The position numbers and the translations under genes were made by a program. From Budorcas taxicolor (Eukaryota; Chordata; Mammalia; Artiodactyla; Bovidae), in the NCBI RefSeq assembly GCF_023091745.1, contig NW_026291790.1, forward strand, positions 62,001 through 126,000: a stretch of 64,000 nt of DNA, in the 5' to 3' direction. Within the stretch, counting starts at the first letter, position 1, and every line of letters begins with the position of its first letter. Under the pieces are notes generated by a model. It saw only the letters and a list, made by a program, of their open reading frames with translations, searched no databases and was not told the DNA's origin. This document shows, in pieces, positions 25,289 to 39,156 of this stretch.

Positions 25289-26103
25289 CCAGGGGAGTCA
25301 GGCCTCGTCTCGAGTGGGGGCATGCACGTGCGCTTTCCTCCCGAGCTGCAGCAGTCGTGTCACGCTTCCTGTCACGTGGATCAAGGGATCTGTGGCTTTC
25401 CCTCGAGGCTGTCCCTCGAGGCTTTCCCACGAGGCTTTCCCACAGGGCTGTGCCACGTGCCACCTTGGTGTGAGTCGATCCTCGGCGTGAAAGACGAGCC
25501 GGTGAAGGGAAAAGAGGTTCCTCTGGAATGGACTGCGACATCTGGGGGACTCTTGGAAAGGTGGCAAGACCCTGGAGTTCCTCTCGCCATTCTTGTTGAG
25601 ACGGCCTCCTCTTGAGATGCGACGGGAACGCCGGGAACTCTTTCCCGACGAAGCAGGGAAAGGATCCCTCATCTCGAGCTACGAGGCGGAAACGGGGCTC
25701 CTCTGGATGTGGGCGGGACCCTCGTGATTCCTCTCGAGTGGAGACGGGTATGTCGGGGAACTTCTTGATTTGCAGCAAGGGTGTGAAGGAGCCTTTCGAA
25801 CTTCCAGAGGTGAGGTGTGATCCGCCTCGTGACACCTCAGCAGAAATGGGCCTCATCTCGCCTGGAGGGGAGAACCTCCTGGATTTCTCGAGTTGCGGCA
25901 GGTGTTCTCGAGTTACGACGGGGACCTCAGGGACCCGCTCTGGTGGCCTCAGGAAAGGCCAGTCCCCATGCGAGTTGCTAGGGGACCTCTCGGGATTCCT
26001 CTCCCGTCCATGCTGGGGCCTCAGTCCTTGTGTGGAGTCGGGGCCGGAACCTGAGGATTCCTCTCCAGTGTTGCCATGGATCTTGGGGTGCTTCTGAGTA
26101 TCC
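25289..26103 (+). repeat. Chimeric monomer M32 (class A front, F tail)
   Basis: The front is class A (GACTGCGACATC, AAGGTGGCAAG, GAGGCGGAAAC). From TTGCAGCAAGG at about 25771 the copy is F-type: TTTCGAACTTCC, the T loss GGATTTCTCGAG at 25881 and CAGGTGTTCTCG, shared with M28 and M42. The exchange lies between about 25687 and 25775. The copy is followed by a HindIII-type monomer, as M28 is. Confidence 0.65.
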
Positions 26104-28550
26104 CCAGGGGAGTCAGGCCTCGTCTCGAGTGGGGGAATGCACGTAAGCTTTCCTCCCGAGCTGCAGCAGTCGTGTCATGCTTCCTGTCACGTGGATCAAG
26201 GGATCTGTGGCTTTCCCTCGAGGCTGTCCCTCGAGGCTTTCCCACGAGGCTTTCCCACAGGGCTGTGCCACGTGCCACCTTGGTGTGAGTCGATCCTCGG
26301 CGTGAAAGACGAGCCGGTGAAGGGAAAAGAGGTTCCTCTGGAATGGACTGCGACATCTGGGGGACTCTTGGAAAGGTGGCAAGACCCTGGAGTTCCTCTC
26401 GCCGTTCTTGTTGAGACGGCCTCCTCTTGAGATGCGACGGGAACGCCGGGAACTCTTTCCCGACGAAGCAGGGAAAGGATCCCTCATCTCGAGCTACGAG
26501 GCGGAAACGGGGCTCCTCTGGATGTGGGCGGGACCCTCGTGATTCCTCTCGAGTGGAGAGGGGTATGTCGGGGAACTTCTTGATTTGCAGCAAGGGTGTG
26601 AAGGAGCCTTTCGAAGTTCCAGAGGTGAGGTGTGATCCGCCTCGTGACTCCTCAGCAGAAATGGGCCTCATCTCGCCTGGAGGGGAGAACCTCCTGGATT
26701 TTCTCGAGTTGCGGCAGGTCTTCTCGACTTACGACGGGGACCTCAGGGACCCGCTCTGGTGGCCTCAGGAAAGGCCAGTCCCCATGCGAGTTGCTAGGGG
26801 ACCTCTCGGGATTCCTCTCCCGTCCATGCCGGGGCCTCAGTCTTTGTGTGGAGTCAGGGCCGGAACCTGAGGATTCCTCTCCAGTGTTGCCATGGATCTT
26901 GGGGTGCTTCTGAGTCTCCCCAGGGGAGTCAGGCCTCGTCTCGAGTGGGGGCATGCACATGCGCATTCCTCCCGAGCTGCAGCAGTCGTGTCACGCTTCC
27001 TGTCACGTGGATCAAGGGATCTGTGGCTTTCCCTCGAGGCTGTCCCTCGAGGCTTTCCCACGAGGCTTTCCCACAGGGCTGTGCCACGTGCCACCTTGGT
27101 GTGAGTCGATCCTCGGCGTGAAAGACGAGCCGGTGAAGGGAAAAGAGGTTCCTCTGGAATGGACTGATACATCTGCGGGACTCTTGGAATGGTGGCACGA
27201 CCCTGGAGTTCCTCTCGCCGTTCCTGTTGAGAGGGCCTCCTCTTGAGATGCGACGGGAACGCCGGGAACTCTTTCCGAAGAAGCAGGGAAAGGATACCTC
27301 ATCTCGAGCTACGAGGCGGAAACGGGGCTCCTCTGGATGTGGGCGGGACCCTCGTGATTCCTCTCGAGTGGAGACGGGTATGTCGGGGAACTTCTTGATT
27401 TGCACCAAGGGTGTGAAGGACCCTTTCGAAGTTCCAGAGGTGAGGTGTGATCAGCCTCGAGACGCCTCAGCGGAAATGGGCCTCATCTCGCCTGGAGGGG
27501 AGAACCTCCTGGATTTTCTCGAGTTGCGGCAGGTCTTCTCGAGTTACGACGGGGACCTCAGGGACCCGCTCTGGTGGCCTCAGGAAAGGCCAGTCCCCAT
27601 GCGAGTTGCTAGGGGACCTCTCGGGATTCCTCTCCCGTCCATGCCGGGGCCTCAGTCCTTGTGTGGAGTTGGGCCCGGAACCTGAGGATTCCTCTCCAGT
27701 GTTGCCATGGATCTTGGGGTGCTTCTGAGTCTCCCCAGGGGAGTCAGGCCTCGTCTCGAGTGGGGGCATGCACGTGCGCTTTCCTCCCGAGCTGCAGCAG
27801 TCGTGTCACGCTTCCTGTCACGTGGATCAAGGGATCTGTGGCTTTCCCTCGAGGCTGTCCCTCGAGGCTTTCCCACGAGGCTTTCCCACAGGGCTGTGCC
27901 ACGTGCCACCTTGGTGTGAGTCGATCCTCGGCGTGAAAGACGAGCCGGTGAAGGGAAAAGAGGTTCCTCTGGAATGGACTGAGACATCTGCGGGACTCTT
28001 GGAATGGTGGCACGACCCTGGAGTTCCTCTCGCCGTTCCTGTTGAGAGGGCCTCCTCTTGAGATGCGACGGGAACGCCGGGAACTCTTTCCCGACGAAGC
28101 AGGGAAAGGATCCCTCATCTCGAGCTACGAGGCGGAAACGGGGCTCCTCTGGATGTGGGCGGGACCCTCGTGATTCCTCTCGAGTGGAGAGGGGTATGTC
28201 GGGGAACTTCTTGATTTGCAGCAAGGGTGTGAAGGAGCCTTTCGAAGTTCCAGAGGTGAGGTGTGATCCGCCTCCTGACGCCTTAGCAGAAATGGGCCTC
28301 ATCTCGCCTGGAGGGGAGAACCTCCTGGATTTTCTCGAGTTGCGGCAGGTCTTCTCGTGTTACGACGGGGACCTCAGGGAACCGCTCTGGTGGCCTCAGT
28401 AAAGGCCAGTCCCCATGCGAGTTGCTAGGGGACCTCTCGGGATTCCTCTCCCGTCCATGCCGGGGCCTCAGTCTTTGTGTGGAGTCGGGGCCGGAACCTG
28501 AGGATTCCTCTCCAGTGTTGCCATGGATCTTGGGGTGCTTCTGAGTCTCC

Positions 28551-29366
28551 CCAGGGGAGTCAGGCCTCGTCTCGAGTGGGGGCATGCACGTGCGCTTTCC
28601 TCCCGAGCTGCAGCAGTCGTGCCACGCTTCCTGTCACGTGGATCAAGGGATCTGTGGCTTTCCCTCGAGGCTGTCCCTCGAGGCTTTCCCACGAGGCTTT
28701 CTCACAGGGCTGTGCCACGTGCCACCTTGGTGTGAGTCGATCCTCGGCGTGAAAGACGAGCCGGTGAAGGGAAAAGAGGTTCCTGTGGAATGGACTGAGA
28801 CATCTGCGGGACTCTTGGAATGGTGGCACGACCCTGGAGTTCCTCTCGCCGTTCCTGTTGAGAGGGCCTCCTCTTGAGATGCGACGGGAACGCCGGGAAC
28901 TCTTTCCTGACGAAGCAGGGAAAGGATCCCTCATCTCGAGCTACGAGGCGGAAACGGGGCTCCTCTGGATGTGGGCGGGACCCTCGTGATTCCTCTCGAG
29001 TGCAGACGGGTATGTCGGGGAACTTCTTGATTTGCAGCAAGGGTGTGAAGGAGCCTTTCGAAGTTCCAGAGGTGAGGTGTGATCCGCCTCGTGACACCTC
29101 AGCGGAAATGGGCCTCATCTCGCCTGGAGGGGAGAACCTCCTGGATTTTCTCGAGTTGCGGCAGGTCTTCTTGAGTTACGACGGGGACCTCAGGGACCTG
29201 CTCTGGTGGCCTCAGTAAAGGCCAGTCCCCATGCGAGTTGCTAGGGGACCTCTCGGGATTCCTCTCCCGTCCATGCCGGCGCCTCAGTCCTTGTGTGGAG
29301 TCGGGGCCGGAACCTGAGGATTCCTCTCCAGTGTTGCCATGGATCTTGGGGTGCTTCTGAGTCTCC
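28551..29366 (+). repeat. Chimeric monomer M36 (C front, E tail)
   Basis: The front is C-type up to GACACC (last diagnostic base 29096). From GCGG (29104) onward it is E-type, including TCTTCTTGAG, GACCTGCTC, CAGTAAAGG and GCCGGCGCC. It is followed by a D monomer exactly as E monomers are. The crossover is confined to 29097-29103, the tightest junction in the window. It converts the C-E-D trimer into a C/E-D dimer. Confidence 0.8.
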
Positions 29367-32300
29367 CCAGGGGAGTCAGGCCTCGTCTCGAGTGGGGGAA
29401 TGCACGTAAGCTTTCCTCCCGAGCTGCAGCAGTCGTGTCACGCTTCCTGTCACGTGGATCAAGGGATCTGTGGCTTTCCCTCGAGGCTGTCCCTCGAGGC
29501 TTTCCCACGAGGCTTTCCCACAGGGCTGTGCCACGTGCCACCTTGGTGTGAGTCGATCCTCGGCGTGAAAGACGAGCCGGTGAAGGGAAAAGAGGTTCCT
29601 CTGGAATGGACTGCGACATCTGGGGGACTCTTGGAAAGGTGGCAAGACCCTGGAGTTCCTCTCGCCGTTCTTGTTGAGACGGCCTCCTCTTGAGATGCGA
29701 CGGGAACGCCGGGAACTCTTTCCCGACGAAGCAGGGAAAGGATCCCTCATCTCGAGCTACGAGGCGGAAACGGGGCTCCTCTGGATGTGGGCGGGACCCT
29801 CGTGATTCCTCTCGAGTGGAGAGGGGTATGTCGGGGAACTTCTTGATTTGCAGCAAGGGTGTGAAGGAGCCTTTCGAAGTTCCAGAGGTGAGGTGTGATC
29901 CGCCTCCTGACGCCTTAGCAGAAATGGGCCTCATCTCGCCTGGAGGGGAGAACCTCCTGGATTTTCTCGAGTTGCGGCAGGTCTTCTCGTGTTACGACGG
30001 GGACCTCAGGGAACCGCTCTGGTGGCCTCAGTAAAGGCCAGTCCCCATGCGAGTTGCTAGGGGACCTCTCGGGATTCCTCTCCCGTCCATGCCGGGGCCT
30101 CAGTCTTTGTGTGGAGTCGGGGCCGGAACCTGAGGATTCCTCTCCAGTGTTGCCATGGATCTTGGGGTGCTTCTGAGTCTCCCCAGGGGAGTCAGGCCTC
30201 GTCTCGAGTGGGGGCATGCACGTGCGCTTTCCTCCCGAGCTGCAGCAGTCGTGCCACGCTTCCTGTCACGTGGATCAAGGGATCTGTGGCTTTCCCTCGA
30301 GGCTGTCCCTCGAGGCTTTCCCACGAGGCTTTCTCACAGGGCTGTGCCACGTGCCACCTTGGTGTGAGTCGATCCTCGGCGTGAAAGACGAGCCGGTGAA
30401 GGGAAAAGAGGTTCCTGTGGAATGGACTGAGACATCTGCGGGACTCTTGGAATGGTGGCACGACCCTGGAGTTCCTCTCGCCGTTCCTGTTGAGAGGGCC
30501 TCCTCTTGAGATGCGACGGGAACGCCGGGAACTCTTTCCTCACGAAGCAGGGAAAGGATCCCTCATCTCGAGCTACGAGGCGGAAACGGGGCTCCTCTGG
30601 ATGTGGGCGGGACCCTCGTGATTCCTCTCGAGTGGAGACGGGTATGTCGGGGAACTTCTTGATTTGCAGCAAGGGTGTGAAGGAGCCTTTCGAAGTTCCA
30701 GAGGTGAGGTGTGATCCGCCTCGTGACACCTCAGCAGAAATGGGCCTCATCTCGCCTGGAGGGGAGAACCTCCTGGATTTTCTCGAGTTGCGGCAGGTCT
30801 TCTCGAGTTACGACGGGGACCTCAGGGACCTGCTCTGGTGGCCTCAGGAAAGGCCAGTCCCCATGCGAGTTGCTAGGGGACCTCTCGGGATTCCTCTCCC
30901 GTCCATGCCGGCGCCTCAGTCCTTGTGTGGAGTCGGGGCCGGAACCTGAGGATTCCTCTCCAGTGTTGCCATGGATCTTGGGGTGCTTCTGAGTCTCCCC
31001 AGGGGAGTCAGGCCTCGTCTCGAGTGGGGGCATGCACGTGCGCTTTCCTCCCGAGCTGCAGCAGTAGTGTCACGCTTCCTGTCACGTGGATCAAGGGATC
31101 TGTGGCTTTCCCTCGAGGCTGTCCCTCGAGGCTTTCCCACGAGGCTTTCCCACAGGGCTGTGCCACGTGCCACCTTGGTGTGAGTCGATCCTCGGCGTGA
31201 AAGACGAGCCGGTGAAGGGAAAAGAGGTTCCTCTGGAATGGACTGCGACATCTGGGGGACTCTTGGAAAGGTGGCAAGACCCTGGAGTTCCTCTCGCCGT
31301 TCTTGTTGAGACGGCCTCCTCTTGAGATGCGACGGGAACGCCGGGAACTCTTTCCCGACGAAGCAGGGAAAGGATCCCTCATCTCGAGCTACGAGGCAGA
31401 AACGGGGCTCCTCTGGACGTGGGCGGGACCATCGTGATTCCTCTCGAGTGGAGACGGGTATGTCGGGGAACTTCTTGATTTGCACCAAGGGTGTGAAGGA
31501 CCCTTTCGAAGTTCCAGAGGTGAGGTGTGATCAGCCTCGAGACGCCTCAGCGGAAATGGGCCTCATCTCGCCTGGAGGGGAGAACCTCCTGGATTTTCTC
31601 GAGTTGCGGCAGGTCTTCTTGAGTTACGACGGGGACCTCAGGGACCTGCTCTGGTGGCCTCAGTAAAGGCCAGTCCCCATGCGAGTTGCTAGGGGACCTC
31701 TCGGGATTCCTCTCCCGTCCATGCCGGCGCCTCAGTCCTTGTGTGGAGTCGGGGCCGGAACCTGAGGATTCCTCTCCAGTGTTGCCATGGATCTTGGGGT
31801 GCTTCTGAGTCTCCCCAGGGGAGTCAGGCCTCGTCTCGAGTGGGGGAATGCACGTAAGCTTTCCTCCCGAGCTGCAGCAGTCGTGTCACGCTTCCTGTCA
31901 CGTGGATCAAGGGATCTGTGGCTTTCCCTCGAGGCTGTCCCTCGAGGCTTTCCCACGAGGCTTTCCCACAGGGCTGTGCCACGTGCCACCTTGGTGTGAG
32001 TCGATCCTCGGCGTGAAAGACGAGCCGGTGAAGGGAAAAGAGGTTCCTCTGGAATGGACTGCGACATCTGGGGGACTCTTGGAAAGGTGGCAAGACCCTG
32101 GAGTTCCTCTCGCCGTTCTTGTTGAGACGGCCTCCTCTTGAGATGCGACGGGAACGCCGGGAACTCTTTCCCGACGAAGCAGGGAAAGGATCCCTCATCT
32201 CGAGCTACGAGGCGGAAACGGGGCTCCTCTGGATGTGGGCGGGACCCTCGTGATTCCTCTCGAGTGGAGAGGGGTATGTCGGGGAACTTCTTGATTTGCA

Positions 32301-35300
32301 GCAAGGGTGTGAAGGAGCCTTTCGAAGTTCCAGAGGTGAGGTGTGATCCGCCTCCTGACGCCTTAGCAGAAATGGGCCTCATCTCGCCTGGAGGGGAGAA
32401 CCTCCTGGATTTTCTCGAGTTGCGGCAGGTCTTCTCGTGTTACGACGGGGACCTCAGGGAACCGCTCTGGTGGCCTCAGTAAAGGCCAGTCCCCATGCGA
32501 GTTGCTAGGGGACCTCTCGGGATTCCTCTCCCGTCCATGCCGGGGCCTCAGTCTTTGTGTGGAGTCGGGGCCGGAACCTGAGGATTCCTCTCCAGTGTTG
32601 CCATGGATCTTGGGGTGCTTCTGAGTCTCCCCAGGGGAGTCAGGCCTCGTCTCGAGTGGGGGCATGCACGTGCGCTTTCCTCCCGAGCTGCAGCAGTCGT
32701 GCCACGCTTCCTGTCACGTGGATCAAGGGATCTGTGGCTTTCCCTCGAGGCTGTCCCTCGAGGCTTTCCCACGAGGCTTTCTCACAGGGCTGTGCCACGT
32801 GCCACCTTGGTGTGAGTCGATCCTCGGCGTGAAAGACGAGCCGGTGAAGGGAAAAGAGGTTCCTGTGGAATGGACTGAGACATCTGCGGGACTCTTGGAA
32901 TGGTGGCACGACCCTGGAGTTCCTCTCGCCGTTCCTGTTGAGAGGGCCTCCTCTTGAGATGCGACGGGAACGCCGGGAACTCTTTCCTGACGAAGCAGGG
33001 AAAGGATCCCTCATCTCGAGCTACGAGGCGGAAACGGGGCTCCTCTGGATGTGGGCGGGACCCTCGTGATTCCTCTCGAGTGGAGACGGGTATGTCGGGG
33101 AACTTCTTGATTTGCAGCAAGGGTGTGAAGGAGCCTTTCGAAGTTCCAGAGGTGAGGTGTGATCCGCCTCGTGACACCTCAGCAGAAATGGGCCTCATCT
33201 CGCCTGGAGGGGAGAACCTCCTGGATTTTCTCGAGTTGCGGCAGGTCTTCTCGAGTTACGACGGGGACCTCAGGGACCTGCTCTGGTGGCCTCAGGAAAG
33301 GCCAGTCCCCATGCGAGTTGCTAGGGGACCTCTCGGGATTCCTCTCCCGTCCATGCCGGCGCCTCAGTCCTTGTGTGGAGTCGGGGCCGGAACCTGAGGA
33401 TTCCTCTCCAGTGTTGCCATGGATCTTGGGGTGCTTCTGAGTCTCCCCAGGGGAGTCAGGCCTCGTCTCGAGTGGGGGCATGCACGTGCGCTTTCCTCCC
33501 GAGCTGCAGCATTAGTGTCACGCTTCCTGTCACGTGGATCAAGGGATCTGTGGCTTTCCCTCGAGGTTGTCCCTCGAGGCTTTCCCACGAGGCTTTCCCT
33601 CAGGGCAGTGCCACGTGCCACCTTGGTGTGAGTCGATCCTCGGCGTGAAAGACGAGCCGGTGAAGGGAAAAGAGGTTCCTCTGGAATGGACTGAGACATC
33701 TGGGGGACTCTTGGAAAGGTGGCACGACCCTGGAGTTCCTCTCGCCGTTCCTGTTGAGAGGGCCTCCTCTTGAGATGCGACGGGAACGCCGGGAACTCTT
33801 TCCCGATGAAGCAGGGACAGGATCCCTCATCTCGAGCTACGAGGCCGAAACGGGGCTCCTCTGGATGTGGGCGGGACCCTCGTGATTCCTCTCGAGTGGA
33901 GACGGGTATGTCGGGGAACTTCTTGATTTGCAGCAAGGGTGTGAAGGAGCCTTTCGAACTTCCAGAGGTGAGGTGTGATCCGCCTCGTGACACCTCAGCA
34001 GAAATGGGCCTCATCTCGCCTGGAGGGGAGAACCTCCTGGATTTCTCGAGTTGCGGCAGGTGTTCTCGAGTTACGACGGGGACCTCAGGGACCCGCTCTG
34101 GTGGCCTCAGGAAAGGCCAGTCCCCATGCGAGTTGCTAGGGGACCTCTCGGGATTCCTCTCCCGTCCATGCCGGGGCCTCAGTCTTTGTGTGGAGTCGGG
34201 GCCGGAACCTGAGGATTCCTCTCCAGTGTTGCCATGGATCTTGGGGTGCTTCTGAGTCTCCCCAGGGGAGTCAGGCCTCGTCTCGAGTGGGGGCATGCAC
34301 ATGCGCATTCCTCCCGAGCTGCAGCAGTCGTGTCACGCTTCCTGTCACGTGGATCAAGGGATCTGTGGCTTTCCCTCGAGGCTGTCCCTCGAGGCTTTCC
34401 CACGAGGCTTTCCCACAGGGCTGTGCCACGTGCCACCTTGGTGTGAGTCGATCCTCGGCGTGAAAGACGAGCCGGTGAAGGGAAAAGAGGTTCCTCTGGA
34501 ATGGACTGATACATCTGCGGGACTCTTGGAATGGTGGCACGACCCTGGAGTTCCTCTCGCCGTTCCTGTTGAGAGGGCCTCCTCTTGAGATGCGACGGGA
34601 ACGCCGGGAACTCTTTCCGAAGAAGCAGGGAAAGGATACCTCATCTCGAGCTACGAGGCGGAAACGGGGCTCCTCTGGATGTGGGCGGGACCCTCGTGAT
34701 TCCTCTCGAGTGGAGACGGGTATGTCGGGGAACTTCTTGATTTGCACCAAGGGTGTGAAGGACCCTTTCGAAGTTCCAGAGGTGAGGTGTGATCAGCCTC
34801 GAGACGCCTCAGCGGAAATGGGCCTCATCTCGCCTGGAGGGGAGAACCTCCTGGATTTTCTCGAGTTGCGGCAGGTCTTCTCGAGTTACGACGGGGACCT
34901 CAGGGACCCGCTCTGGTGGCCTCAGGAAAGGCCAGTCCCCATGCGAGTTGCTAGGGGACCTCTCGGGATTCCTCTCCCGTCCATGCCGGGGCCTCAGTCC
35001 TTGTGTGGAGTTGGGCCCGGAACCTGAGGATTCCTCTCCAGTGTTGCCATGGATCTTGGGGTGCTTCTGAGTCTCCCCAGGGGAGTCAGGCCTCGTCTCG
35101 AGTGGGGGCATGCACGTGCGCTTTCCTCCCGAGCTGCAGCAGTCGTGTCACGCTTCCTGTCACGTGGATCAAGGGATCTGTGGCTTTCCCTCGAGGCTGT
35201 CCCTCGAGGCTTTCCCACGAGGCTTTCCCACAGGGCTGTGCCACGTGCCACCTTGGTGTGAGTCGATCCTCGGCGTGAAAGACGAGCCGGTGAAGGGAAA

Positions 35301-38300
35301 AGAGGTTCCTCTGGAATGGACTGAGACATCTGCGGGACTCTTGGAATGGTGGCACGACCCTGGAGTTCCTCTCGCCGTTCCTGTTGAGAGGGCCTCCTCT
35401 TGAGATGCGACGGGAACGCCGGGAACTCTTTCCCGACGAAGCAGGGAAAGGATCCCTCATCTCGAGCTACGAGGCGGAAACGGGGCTCCTCTGGATGTGG
35501 GCGGGACCCTCGTGATACCTCTCGAGTGGAGAGGGGTATGTCGGGGAACTTCTTGATTTGCAGCAAGGGTGTGAAGGAGCCTTTCGAAGTTCCAGAGGTG
35601 AGGTGTGATCCGCCTCCTGACGCCTTAGCAGAAATGGGCCTCATCTCGCCTGGAGGGGAGAACCTCCTGGATTTTCTCGAGTTGCGGCAGGTCTTCTCGT
35701 GTTACGACGGGGACCTCAGGGAACCGCTCTGGTGGCCTCAGTAAAGGCCAGTCCCCATGCGAGTTGCTAGGGGACCTCTCGGGATTCCTCTCCCGTCCAT
35801 GCCGGGGCCTCAGTCTTTGTGTGGAGTCGGGGCCGGAACCTGAGGATTCCTCTCCAGTGTTGCCATGGATCTTGGGGTGCTTCTGAGTCTCCCCAGGGGA
35901 GTCAGGCCTCGTCTCGAGTGGGGGCATGCACGTGCGCTTTCCTCCCGAGCTGCAGCAGTCGTGCCACGCTTCCTGTCACGTGGATCAAGGGATCTGTGGC
36001 TTTCCCTCGAGGCTGTCCCTCGAGGCTTTCCCACGAGGCTTTCTCACAGGGCTGTGCCACGTGCCACCTTGGTGTGAGTCGATCCTCGGCGTGAAAGACG
36101 AGCCGGTGAAGGGAAAAGAGGTTCCTGTGGAATGGACTGAGACATCTGCGGGACTCTTGGAATGGTGGCACGACCCTGGAGTTCCTCTCGCCGTTCCTGT
36201 TGAGAGGGCCTCCTCTTGAGATGCGACGGGAACGCCGGGAACTCTTTCCTGACGAAGCAGGGAAAGGATCCCTCATCTCGAGCTACGAGGCGGAAACGGG
36301 GCTCCTCTGGATGTGGGCGGGACCCTCGTGATTCCTCTCGAGTGGAGACGGGTATGTCGGGGAACTTCTTGATTTGCAGCAAGGGTGTGAAGGAGCCTTT
36401 CGAAGTTCCAGAGGTGAGGTGTGATCCGCCTCGTGACACCTCAGCAGAAATGGGCCTCATCTCGCCTGGAGGGGAGAACCTCCTGGATTTTCTCGAGTTG
36501 CGGCAGGTCTTCTCGAGTTACGACGGGGACCTCAGGGACCTGCTCTGGTGGCCTCAGGAAAGGCCAGTCCCCATGCGAGTTGCTAGGGGACCTCTCGGGA
36601 TTCCTCTCCCGTCCATGCCGGCGCCTCAGTCCTTGTGTGGAGTCGGGGCCGGAACCTGAGGATTCCTCTCCAGTGTTGCCATGGATCTTGGGGTGCTTCT
36701 GAGTCTCCCCAGGGGAGTCAGGCCTCGTCTCGAGTGGGGGCATGCACGTGCGCTTTCCTCCCGAGCTGCAGCAGTAGTGTCACGCTTCCTGTCACGTGGA
36801 TCAAGGGATCTGTGGCTTTCCCTCGAGGCTGTCCCTCGAGGCTTTCCCACGAGGCTTTCCCACAGGGCTGTGCCACGTGCCACCTTGGTGGGAGTCGATC
36901 CTCGGCGTGAAAGACGAGCCGGTGAAGGGAAAAGAGGTTCCTCTGGAATGGACTGCGACATCTGGGGGACTCTTGGAAAGGTGGCAAGACCCTGGAGTTC
37001 CTCTCGCCGTTCTTGTTGAGACGGCCTCCTCTTGAGATGCGACGGGAACGCCGGGAACTCTTTCCCGACGAAGCAGGGAAAGGATCCCTCATCTCGAGCT
37101 ACGAGGCAGAAACGGGGCTCCTCTGGACGTGGGCGGGACCATCGTGATTCCTCTCGAGTGGAGACGGGTATGTCGGGGAACTTCTTGATTTGCACCAAGG
37201 GTGTGAAGGACCCTTTCGAAGTTCCAGAGGTGAGGTGTGATCAGCCTCGAGACGCCTCAGCGGAAATGGGCCTCATCTCGCCTGGAGGGGAGAACCTCCT
37301 GGATTTTCTCGAGTTGCGGCAGGTCTTCTTGAGTTACGACGGGGACCTCAGGGACCTGCTCTGGTGGCCTCAGTAAAGGCCAGTCCCCATGCGAGTTGCT
37401 AGGGGACCTCTCGGGATTCCTCTCCCGTCCATGCCGGCGCCTCAGTCCTTGTGTGGAGTCGGGGCCGGAACCTGAGGATTCCTCTCCAGTGTTGCCATGG
37501 ATCTTGGGGTGCTTCTGAGTCTCCCCAGGGGAGTCAGGCCTCGTCTCGAGTGGGGGAATGCACGTAAGCTTTCCTCCCGAGCTGCAGCAGTCGTGTCACG
37601 CTTCCTGTCACGTGGATCAAGGGATCTGTGGCTTTCCCTCGAGGCTGTCCCTCGAGGCTTTCCCACGAGGCTTTCCCACAGGGCTGTGCCACGTGCCACC
37701 TTGGTGTGAGTCGATCCTCGGCGTGAAAGACGAGCCGGTGAAGGGAAAAGAGGTTCCTCTGGAATGGACTGCGACATCTGGGGGACTCTTGGAAAGGTGG
37801 CAAGACCCTGGAGTTCCTCTCGCCGTTCTTGTTGAGACGGCCTCCTCTTGAGATGCGACGGGAACGCCGGGAACTCTTTCCCGACGAAGCAGGGAAAGGA
37901 TCCCTCATCTCGAGCTACGAGGCGGAAACGGGGCTCCTCTGGATGTGGGCGGGACCCTCGTGATTCCTCTCGAGTGGAGAGGGGTATGTCGGGGAACTTC
38001 TTGATTTGCAGCAAGGGTGTGAAGGAGCCTTTCGAAGTTCCAGAGGTGAGGTGTGATCCGCCTCGTGACGCCTCAGCAGAAATGGGCCTCATCTCGCCTG
38101 GAGGGGAGAACCTCCTGGATTTTCTCGAGTTGCGGCAGGTCTTCTCGTGTTACGACGGGGACCTCAGGGAACCGCTCTGGTGGCCTCAGTAAAGGCCAGT
38201 CCCCATGCGAGTTGCTAGGGGACCTCTAGGGATTCCTCTCCCGTCCATGCCGGGGCCTCAGTCTTTGTGTGGAGTCGGGGCCGGAACCTGAGGATTCCTC

Positions 38301-39156
38301 TCCAGTGTTGCCATGGATCTTGGGGTGCTTCTGAGTCTCCCCAGGGGAGTCAGGCCTCGTCTCGAGTGGGGGCATGCACGTGCGCTTTCCTCCCGAGCTG
38401 CAGCAGTCGTGTCACGCTTCCTGTCACGTGGATCAAGGGATCTGTGGCTTTCCCTCGAGGCTGTCCCTCGAGGCTTTCCCACGAGGCTTTCTCACAGGGC
38501 TGTGCCACGTGCCACCTTGGTGTGAGTCGATCCTCGGCGTGAAAGACGAGCCGGTGAAGGGAAAAGAGGTTCCTGTGGAATGGACTGAGACATCTGCGGG
38601 ACTCTTGGAATGGTGGCACGACCCTGGAGTTCCTCTCGCCGTTCCTGTTGAGAGGGCCTCCTCTTGAGATGCGACGGGAACGCCGGGAACTCTTTCCTGA
38701 CGAAGCAGGGAAAGGATCCCTCATCTCGAGCTACGAGGCGGAAACGGGGCTCCTCTGGATGTGGGCGGGACCCTCGTGATTCCTCTCGAGTGGAGACGGG
38801 TATGTCGGGGAACTTCTTAATTTGCAGCAAGGGTGTGAAGGAGCCTTTCGAAGTTCCAGAGGTGAGGTGTGATCCGCCTCGTGACACCTCAGCAGAAATG
38901 GGCCTCATCTCGCCTGGAGGGGAGAACCTCCTGGATTTTCTCGAGTTGCGGCAGGTCTTCTCGAGTTACGACGGGGACCTCAGGGACCTGCTCTGGTGGC
39001 CTCAGGAAAGGCCAGTCCCCATGCGAGTTGCTAGGGGACCTCTCGGGATTCCTCTCCCGTCCATGCCGGCGCCTCAGTCCTTGTGTGGAGTCGGGGCCGG
39101 AACCTGAGGATTCCTCTCCAGTGTTGCCATGGATCTTAGGGTGCTTCTGAGTCTCC

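Larger units (their letters stand above)
16316..26103 (+). repeat. Seven-monomer higher-order repeat and a rearranged second copy
   Basis: M21-M27 (16316-22025, 5710 bp) begins with an F monomer carrying GCCACGGGCCACC and GAGATACGAGG; M28 at 22026 repeats both. The order F, HindIII-type, CACATG-type, GTTGGGCCC-entered monomer in copy 1 (M21-M24) becomes F, HindIII-type/CACATG-type fusion, then the same downstream type in copy 2 (M28-M30), so one monomer is missing from copy 2. M26 and M32 also carry the F tail with the T loss. Most variants are shared between copies, with few private changes, which indicates recent amplification. Confidence 0.7.
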
